Positions 23,072-28,317 of a stretch of 28,317 nucleotides of DNA are shown in pieces. Source of the DNA: Chitinophagales bacterium (lineage in GTDB: Bacteria; Bacteroidota; Bacteroidia; Chitinophagales; Chitinophagaceae); the NCBI GenBank assembly GCA_020636575.1, contig JACJXP010000009.1:1-28317 (forward strand), given 5' to 3'. Both the position numbers and the translations under genes were made by a program. Position 1 is the first letter of the stretch; every line of letters starts with the position of its first letter. The notes below the pieces were generated by a model. The model had not been told where the DNA came from. It saw only the letters and a program-made list of their open reading frames with translations, and did no database searches.

Positions 23072-23161
23072 GCTTAATTCCTAAATTTGTGTGAACTGTT
23101 AATGATTTTGTAACCAAGCTAAGCATATTTTTCTATCCCTTTATAAAACCATTGGTACTGA

Positions 23162-23671
23162 ATGAATTATTTTGAATTATTTGCGATCCCGGTAAGTCTG
23201 AAAGTGAACACAAAAGAGCTGGCACCCCGGTTCTTTGAGTTAAGCAAAAAATATCATCCTGATTTCTTTATTAAAGACTCTGTAGAAGCCCAGGCAGAAG
23301 CCCTGGAAAAATCTTCCCTGCTCAATAAGGCATGGAAGACCTTTCAAAGCGAGGATGCAACCCTGAAATATGTGCTACAGCTCAAAAACAGGATAGAGGA
23401 AGAAGAGAAGTACGAATTACCTCCTGATTTTTTGATGGAGGTATTGGAAATAAATGAAAGCCTGATGGATGCTGATGAACCGGAAGTAGCTGAAAATATA
23501 AGATCTTCTGTGAACAGATTATATGAAGAGATATATAACCCCGTTCGGCAACTGGTAGAAAATTACAAGGATGAAACAGTAAGTGATACTGAACTGGGTC
23601 AGTTGAAAGAATACTATTACAAGAAAAAATATTTAGACCGCATCAGCAGTCAATTAGCGGGAAAGAGTTAA
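23162..23671 (+). CDS. hscB: Fe-S cluster assembly co-chaperone HscB
   Basis: 169 residues. A J-domain at ~1-70 with HPD (H32-P33-D34), followed by the HscB C-terminal helical domain (~85-165: MEVLEINESLMDADEP... YYKKKYLDRISSQL), which binds IscU. It stimulates HscA/DnaK-type ATPase to release the nascent Fe-S cluster from the scaffold. No other isc/suf genes are next to it here. It starts 90 bases from the divergent sigma gene, and the tRNA-Leu gene follows on the same strand. Confidence 0.92.
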   Translation: MNYFELFAIPVSLKVNTKELAPRFFELSKKYHPDFFIKDSVEAQAEALEKSSLLNKAWKTFQSEDATLKYVLQLKNRIEEEEKYELPPDFLMEVLEINESLMDADEPEVAENIRSSVNRLYEEIYNPVRQLVENYKDETVSDTELGQLKEYYYKKKYLDRISSQLAGKS

Positions 23672-23689
23672 TATTGCAGCCCGTTTTAA

Positions 23690-23773
23690 GCCCGGGTGGC
23701 GAAATTGGTAGACGCAGCAGACTCAAAATCTGCCGCCAGCAATGGTGTATCGGTTCGACTCCGATCTCGGGCA
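23690..23773 (+). tRNA. tRNA-Leu (anticodon CAA)
   Basis: The acceptor stem GCCCGGG (23690-23696) pairs with CTCGGGC (23766-23772), with A as discriminator. The anticodon stem GCAGA/TCTGC encloses the loop CTCAAAA, giving anticodon CAA for UUG codons. A long variable arm (class II) and a T-arm with GGTTCGACTCC are present. CCA is not encoded. Confidence 0.95.
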
Positions 23774-23797
23774 CAAATTATTCCCAAAGCTCCTTAG

Positions 23798-24157
23798 CTA
23801 CTCTTCCTCAGCTTCAGACTTCAGGAATTTCTTTTTGAAAATATAATGGTAGGTATATGTATTACCTCCATTAGTGTACGGAAAGGCATTCACCAGTTGC
23901 CAGCCTTCATTTCCCATATAATTTAGTGCATCCACGACTGTATTGAATTTTTTAACTCTCCCGTCTTCATCTTTCAGCCGGTTATCTTTCCACATACTGC
24001 GTCTTTCGCCATAATCAATATCAATGGTCACTCTTGAACTGAGCAACCTTGGTGTAGCAATAACAGTACAATATTGTTCAACAGCAGAGCTATCTGTCTG
24101 GGCAAAACCGGAAATACAGAATAATAAAAGGAAGAGCGGGAATAATATCTTTTTCAT
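23798..24157 (-). CDS. Small secreted protein with DUF4177-like domain
   Basis: 119 residues with a clear signal peptide (MKKILFPLFLLLFCISGFA-Q). The C-terminal half has KKFNTVVDALNYMGNEGWQLVNAFPY... YHYIFKK, the pattern of DUF4177-like domains (a short helix, the EGWQLV element and a final strand). The function of this family is unknown. It is isolated and convergent with the tRNA gene. Confidence 0.78.
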   Translation of the reverse strand: MKKILFPLFLLLFCISGFAQTDSSAVEQYCTVIATPRLLSSRVTIDIDYGERRSMWKDNRLKDEDGRVKKFNTVVDALNYMGNEGWQLVNAFPYTNGGNTYTYHYIFKKKFLKSEAEEE

Positions 24158-24319
24158 ACTTATAAGATTAAATAGTTTACCCCGTAAGTTAAATGAAGAT
24201 TTCTTAACATTATCTAAAACCTGTTCGTAATTATACGCAATAACGGGGCTTAAAAAAGGGTAGTTTCCGGGTTGACAAAGTTTTCAATAATTTCTTGCTT
24301 TGTATAAAATCCAATATCA

Positions 24320-24526
24320 ATGAAACTGATGATGTATATCGGCAATGATCTTATTGAAGCCATCCAGCTTGAAGACAGCCGAATACCTGTTCCCGGATAT
24401 GTAGGAAGTATCAAAAGATGCCTGAAGCAGAAATACAAAGAATTGATCAGGGAGTATGCCAATCCCCCTGAATTCCTGGTTACCAACCCAATTGTAGAAG
24501 CTCCAAAGACCGGTGCCAAAGCCTGA
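24320..24526 (+). CDS. Small conserved-looking protein of unknown function
   Basis: 68 residues, basic and soluble. It reads MKLMMYIGNDLIEAIQLEDSRIPVPGYVGSIKRCLKQKYKELI..., with a compact helix-rich composition and no signal peptide. The overlapping minus-strand frame (24250-24561) has an unlikely composition with long hydrophobic runs and is considered a shadow. No ribosome-binding site is evident, which is common in this phylum. I recall similar short proteins in related genomes but cannot name a family. Confidence 0.55.
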   Translation: MKLMMYIGNDLIEAIQLEDSRIPVPGYVGSIKRCLKQKYKELIREYANPPEFLVTNPIVEAPKTGAKA

Positions 24527-24691
24527 TCACCTACCCTCCTCACGGTATTACCTGCATGCACGGATTGTGTAATTTCATGTGTAATTCTTTATTGTTTTGT
24601 ATTGGTCACATGGGATTCGTCATAAAATTTTCAACGCCAGTCAGTATTTTAGCTCGAAAATTTTATGGCTCATCTCACACAAAATAATTTT

Positions 24692-25519
24692 ATGCGCAAA
24701 CTATTCCTCCTGCCCTTTTTGATATTAACCATAGGCTTATTGCAGGCTCAAACCTGGTATTACCCTTTACCAGAAGGAAAAAAAGAATTTAAAATAAATG
24801 AACAGGCAGGAATCAAGATACGCTACGCTTACCAGATAGTCGAAGGCGTTAAAGTACCGGTTAATATCATTGAATATGGCAATAAGGGTTTGCCAGCTGT
24901 TATGTATGAAAAGGGTATTGACGAGAATGGAGATTCCGTTACAACAGACGAAAAAGTTTACAAGTATAACAGTAACCTTGCTATTGAAAAAATTACCTCC
25001 AGTTCTGGCTACGATGAAGGGGATAACTCTGTAACATCCTTTTCCTACGATAGTAAAGGGAGGCTGATCAAAAAAGAAATTGCAGATATTGATCCGCCAG
25101 TATATTATTATAAATATGATGCAAAAGGAAGACTTAGTTCAGTAAACTATTTTAATGTTATGCCCGAAACTGACGATAAAGGAGAATATACCGGCAAAAC
25201 ATTTGAACGGCCTGTTGCATTGTACACTTATAAATATGATGAAAAAAACAGGCTGATCTCAGAATTTACCTATGAGCCCGATAGTAAGCAAACAGCAGAT
25301 GATATTCTCTATAAAATTGAATGGAAATACGATAGCCAAAACAGGATCATCCAAATTACTGAAGTAAATTCAGGTGGCGATTCAGAAACCCTTATTACAA
25401 GGCTTGAATACAACAAGCAGGATCTGTTGAGCAAACTTACCCGGATAACACCTGACGGAGAGGAAGATGTTTATGTATACGAGTATTGCACCACCTGCAA
25501 ACAAAGCTGGATGCAATAA
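24692..25519 (+). CDS. Secreted YD-repeat-like protein
   Basis: 275 residues starting at 24692, which places a typical signal peptide (MRKLFLLPFLILTIGLLQA-Q) at the N-terminus; the frame from 24665 adds nine residues. The mature part has at least four degenerate YD repeats of the form Y-D-x-K/Q-G/N-R (YDSKGRLIKK, YDAKGRLSSV, YDEKNRLISE, YDSQNRIIQI) spaced 30-60 residues apart, plus a C-terminal CTTC pair. YD repeats form beta-strand spirals in large Rhs/teneurin shells; here they are too few for a shell. This is a small secreted protein of unknown role. Its stop lies one base from that of the convergent phosphoesterase gene. Confidence 0.75.
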   Translation: MRKLFLLPFLILTIGLLQAQTWYYPLPEGKKEFKINEQAGIKIRYAYQIVEGVKVPVNIIEYGNKGLPAVMYEKGIDENGDSVTTDEKVYKYNSNLAIEKITSSSGYDEGDNSVTSFSYDSKGRLIKKEIADIDPPVYYYKYDAKGRLSSVNYFNVMPETDDKGEYTGKTFERPVALYTYKYDEKNRLISEFTYEPDSKQTADDILYKIEWKYDSQNRIIQITEVNSGGDSETLITRLEYNKQDLLSKLTRITPDGEEDVYVYEYCTTCKQSWMQ

Positions 25520-25520
25520 A

Positions 25521-26639
25521 CTATTGGCTTATCTCCGTTTTGAACGAAATTGCCGGATGCTTTCCGGGAGCATTAATGGCATTTAAAATAGTTAACCCAA
25601 GTTCAATAGCTGATACCCTATCCTTCGTCTTCACCTGGAGTATCTTTTCACTTTCAGGCTCAACAGTAAAGATATCCTGGTCACTATGGAAAGTAAATGC
25701 TGAGTTGTTTTGCAAAGTGAACTTACAACTACTTTTATTTTCTATTACCAGGCGGAGTATATTGGTATTGCCTTCATAAGAAGCACTTTTTATCACCAAT
25801 GACTGTTGAATCAATGGCAACAGGTAAGTATCCCTGCCAATAAGCATGTCTTTGTAATAAACCACCGTCCTTCTGTCCATTAAAGCATCCCTCACTCCCT
25901 CTGGCGTTTTTTCCTTTGCGAATACAAGGGTAAGCGGCCTATGTCCCCCTTCCGGCACTTTAAAATCCCAGTCTATCAACCGATGAATATCACTGGTGCC
26001 CATGATCGTAAGATTATTATCGAGAGCTATTTGCAATGCTTCCTCAGAATAAGTTTGATCATTCACTACTTCAATTCCCTGTAACAGGTTTTCTTTGATC
26101 AGGAACCGATGCATATCCGTAAGGGTAGCAATACCATCCTTGCGATGAGATGTCCAGTTAGGATGATTCCAGAATACAAATCCATTTTGCCTTTTTGCTT
26201 CACGAAACACTCCAATGGAATCATTGATCAATAATTTATTGGGATCCTCGATCACTACTGCATTGCAATGGCCGGGTGGCATTCTTCTTGTTATTTCAGA
26301 TCCCTTCACTACTAATAAGTCATGATTTTTAGCCTCTGCCAAAGCAATTTCGTAGGATCTGTTCCTGTCAGGATGCGGAATATCGGCCTTATGTGGCTGG
26401 TATTCCAGGTGTTCTGTCAGTGAAATTACATCCAAACCATCCTGTAATGCTTCCATTACCCGGATATCGGGCCACACACTTCCATCAGAAAAAACAGTAT
26501 GTTGATGCAGGTCACATTTTAATGTCTGATACCCCGGGATAGCAGGAAAAACAATTTTTCTGCCATAAGCATGTGAATGAGACTGAGAAAAAACAACTGA
26601 ATTGATAAGAACAAAACCGATAACCAATATTTTTTTCAT
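25521..26639 (-). CDS. Secreted PHP-domain phosphoesterase-like protein
   Basis: 372 residues with a signal peptide (MKKILVIGFVLINSVVFSQS). The PHP metal site is fully visible: H45-Q-H47 in DLHQHTVFSDG, E76-H77 in LTEHLEY, E115 in KGSEI, H124 in PGHCNAV, H159 in FWNHPNW and D217/H219 in TSDIH. PHP enzymes use a trinuclear metal centre to hydrolyse phosphoesters. The last ~120 residues (after GHRPLTLVFAKEKTP) form a beta-rich extension. It is predicted to act in the periplasm on an unknown phosphorylated substrate. It is a stand-alone gene convergent with the YD-repeat gene. Confidence 0.9.
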   Translation of the reverse strand: MKKILVIGFVLINSVVFSQSHSHAYGRKIVFPAIPGYQTLKCDLHQHTVFSDGSVWPDIRVMEALQDGLDVISLTEHLEYQPHKADIPHPDRNRSYEIALAEAKNHDLLVVKGSEITRRMPPGHCNAVVIEDPNKLLINDSIGVFREAKRQNGFVFWNHPNWTSHRKDGIATLTDMHRFLIKENLLQGIEVVNDQTYSEEALQIALDNNLTIMGTSDIHRLIDWDFKVPEGGHRPLTLVFAKEKTPEGVRDALMDRRTVVYYKDMLIGRDTYLLPLIQQSLVIKSASYEGNTNILRLVIENKSSCKFTLQNNSAFTFHSDQDIFTVEPESEKILQVKTKDRVSAIELGLTILNAINAPGKHPAISFKTEISQ

Positions 26640-26794
26640 GATCCTGTTTTGGGTTCAAGGTAAATGAAATGTTCTTACATAACATTAATTTTCAATAAAC
26701 ATTTTCAAACAATTTACAGGAGAACAGCACAAAATCAAGAGATAAGCTTAGATTTCAGAAAAAGAAAATCGTAACTTAATGCAAAGCTTTCCAT

Positions 26795-27133
26795 ATGGAT
26801 ACAGCGCAACCTGCTGAACATTTACAGGATGCAGTTCAACTGCAAAAACAAGGATGGAGCCTTGATGAGATAAAAAATCATCTTTTAAAAAAAGGAACAT
26901 CCGAAAATATTTTGCAAGAGATCATTTCTCAGCTCCGGTCTTTGCGGGATGCCCGTAAAAGAAAGTCAGGATTTATTTGTTGCGGTATAGGTGTAGGATT
27001 GCTGGTCGTAGGCTGCATGTTTACCCTGATGCTATACGGCAGCGGAAACTCAATGCGCATTGCATTATATGGATTAACTACACTTGGCGTTATTGTACTG
27101 CTTAAGGGCTTAGCTGACCTGATGGGTTGGTAG
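26795..27133 (+). CDS. Small two-helix membrane protein of unknown function
   Basis: 112 residues. The N-terminal soluble helix pair (~10-50, LQDAVQLQKQGWSLDEIKNHLLKKGTSENILQEII) ends in a basic RDARKRK stop and is followed by two transmembrane segments (~52-75 and ~83-105). This looks like a short cytoplasmic helical domain on a membrane hairpin. No family is recognised. It ends 4 bases from the stop of the M1 peptidase gene on the other strand. Confidence 0.65.
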   Translation: MDTAQPAEHLQDAVQLQKQGWSLDEIKNHLLKKGTSENILQEIISQLRSLRDARKRKSGFICCGIGVGLLVVGCMFTLMLYGSGNSMRIALYGLTTLGVIVLLKGLADLMGW

Positions 27134-27137
27134 CCCA

Positions 27138-28317
27138 TTATTCCATGATCACTTTTTTAATATAAAATACCCGGGGATCCACCTGTATATACGTTTTGCT
27201 TTTTACCTCGATCCCCTTTTTATCCACGACTAATTTCTGTAACCCATCACTCGTCATGATCTCCAATGGCACCGGCATATCCAGGTTAAGCAGTTTGACA
27301 AAATATTTTTCTGCCCCGGTTTGACGAACATGTATCTCCAGTTTATCTGTTGTGTAAAGGAAAAGATGGAAAAGCGGTTCCATGCTTTTTCCATACACTT
27401 TGCTGAAGAGTTGTTCCACATCAGCAGTTACCACAGTATTATCATAAGTATATTGAGGATCAGTGGCCAATTTTTTCAGCGTTGGAAAAAAAAGATCGTC
27501 CCCCATTACAAAACGTAGTGTATGCATGAAGAAGGCTCCTTTTCCATAAATATCTCCCACATAGGCCTGGTCTGAATCTATCTCATCTCCCTGCACAATA
27601 GGTGTTTTGTTTTGTGCACTGCGGGCAGTTTGCTGCATCCTTTCAAGATAAGCCTCCTCTCCTGCCAGTTCACGGGTGGCCATCGCATCTCCAAAAGTGC
27701 AGATACCCTCCTGTATCCACATATGTGCCCAATCACGGTTAGTTACTTTATTTGCCCACCACTCATGCCCAAACTCATGGTGCAGCAGCCAGTCAAAATC
27801 CTTATCACCTAGCTTTTGATAACGATATTTATTCCCATAAGCGATATTGGTTTGATGCTCCATACCCAGATGTGGCGTTTCAGAAGCAGCAATACGTTCC
27901 TTTACCCATGGATACTCACCAAAATATTTTTCCAGTATATGGCATGACTGCTCAAAAAGATCCAATAGCTTATCAGCTTTATCATAGTTTTCTTCCAGCA
28001 CATAATATTCCATCGGCACTTTATTACCATCAATAGTAGTATATGTTCTTTTAGCAACTTTATACTTACCGATATTAAATAGGATGCAATAATTACTGAT
28101 CGTATAATTTGTTTTCCAGTGGTAAGTTGACTTTCCTTTCTTACTGGTTACTTTTTGTAACAAGCCGGGCGCCGCTACTACCAAACCTTTTGGAACGGTG
28201 ATGATCATATCAGCTCCCTCATTGGGCTCATCACTGGGGTGGTCCTTACAGGGAAAATAAATCTTAGCGCCTTCACCCTGGCAGGTAATGGAAATCCATG
28301 GATTCCCGTTACTGTCA
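27138..28317 (-). CDS. M1-family metallo-aminopeptidase (C-terminal part, runs off the window)
   Basis: The frame stays open past the ATG at 28206-28208 to the end of the window (CQGEGAKIYFPCKDHPSDEPN), so that Met is internal and the N-terminus is missing. Zinc motif HEFGH (27765-27779 on the plus strand) followed after exactly 18 residues by E in IQEG gives the M1 pattern HExxH-X18-E. The upstream element GMEHQ takes the place of the usual GAMEN. The segment DKLLDLFEQSCHILEKYFGEYP is a typical M1 approach to the catalytic domain. The enzyme removes N-terminal residues from peptides; in this phylum such M1 enzymes are usually secreted, which cannot be checked here. Confidence 0.93.
   Translation of the reverse strand, partial: DSNGNPWISITCQGEGAKIYFPCKDHPSDEPNEGADMIITVPKGLVVAAPGLLQKVTSKKGKSTYHWKTNYTISNYCILFNIGKYKVAKRTYTTIDGNKVPMEYYVLEENYDKADKLLDLFEQSCHILEKYFGEYPWVKERIAASETPHLGMEHQTNIAYGNKYRYQKLGDKDFDWLLHHEFGHEWWANKVTNRDWAHMWIQEGICTFGDAMATRELAGEEAYLERMQQTARSAQNKTPIVQGDEIDSDQAYVGDIYGKGAFFMHTLRFVMGDDLFFPTLKKLATDPQYTYDNTVVTADVEQLFSKVYGKSMEPLFHLFLYTTDKLEIHVRQTGAEKYFVKLLNLDMPVPLEIMTSDGLQKLVVDKKGIEVKSKTYIQVDPRVFYIKKVIME

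Noticed and set aside
24250..24561. 103-codon frame on the minus strand opposite the 68-residue gene
   Set aside because: Implausible composition (long hydrophobic runs without a signal or membrane logic) and fully overlapped by a better-looking plus-strand frame.
24692..25519. Rhs-type polymorphic toxin
   Set aside because: Only a few degenerate YD repeats, 275 residues, no core shell, no toxin tip and no immunity gene next to it.

Overview
The window looks like a chromosomal segment of a member of the Bacteroidota, most likely Chitinophagaceae or a relative. This rests on moderate AT richness, TAnnTTTG-type -7 promoter boxes, few clear Shine-Dalgarno sequences, many lipoproteins with Cys right after a short hydrophobic leader, and gene types such as DUF5777, DUF4382, NIPSNAP and TPR-CHAT proteins. 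No rRNA, CRISPR array, transposase or phage integrase was seen. No gene-free stretch exceeds about 300 bases.

Layout. Positions 1-4466 hold the end of one unrecognised gene and a very large unrecognised gene (together about 1,360 codons) that is split by two reading-frame changes near 2480-2565. A degenerate inverted-repeat element separates it from prfC (RF3, minus strand), whose mRNA probably starts with a strong GC hairpin. From 6291 to 11863 come a secreted NIPSNAP protein, a small NTF2-like protein, an MtfA-type zinc peptidase, an orphan MacB/FtsX-like permease with an apparently leaderless promoter, a tiny lipoprotein, tsaD (tRNA t6A synthesis) and a TrmN6-type tRNA methyltransferase. 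A lipoprotein and a saccharopine-dehydrogenase/LKR-like enzyme converge on a perfect 12-bp terminator at 12448-12476.

The most distinctive part is 13869-23071. It has a lipoprotein followed by a 937-residue TPR-CHAT (caspase-like) protein with a C-terminal membrane anchor, preceded by a perfect palindrome next to its start codon. Running the other way is a five-gene set: two c-type cytochrome lipoproteins, a membrane OB-fold protein, a YceI protein and a DUF5777 predicted barrel. A DUF4382 lipoprotein with its own terminator comes next, then an overlapping ECF sigma / membrane anti-sigma pair. A predicted periplasmic protease, surface lipoproteins, haem proteins and a cell-surface-signalling sigma factor in one neighbourhood suggest an envelope-sensing or electron-transfer module; the functional link between them is inference.

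The rest is housekeeping and small secreted proteins: hscB (Fe-S co-chaperone), tRNA-Leu(CAA), a DUF4177-like secreted protein, a 68-residue conserved-looking small protein, a YD-repeat secreted protein, a secreted PHP-domain phosphoesterase, a small two-helix membrane protein and the C-terminal part of an M1 aminopeptidase that runs off the end of the window.
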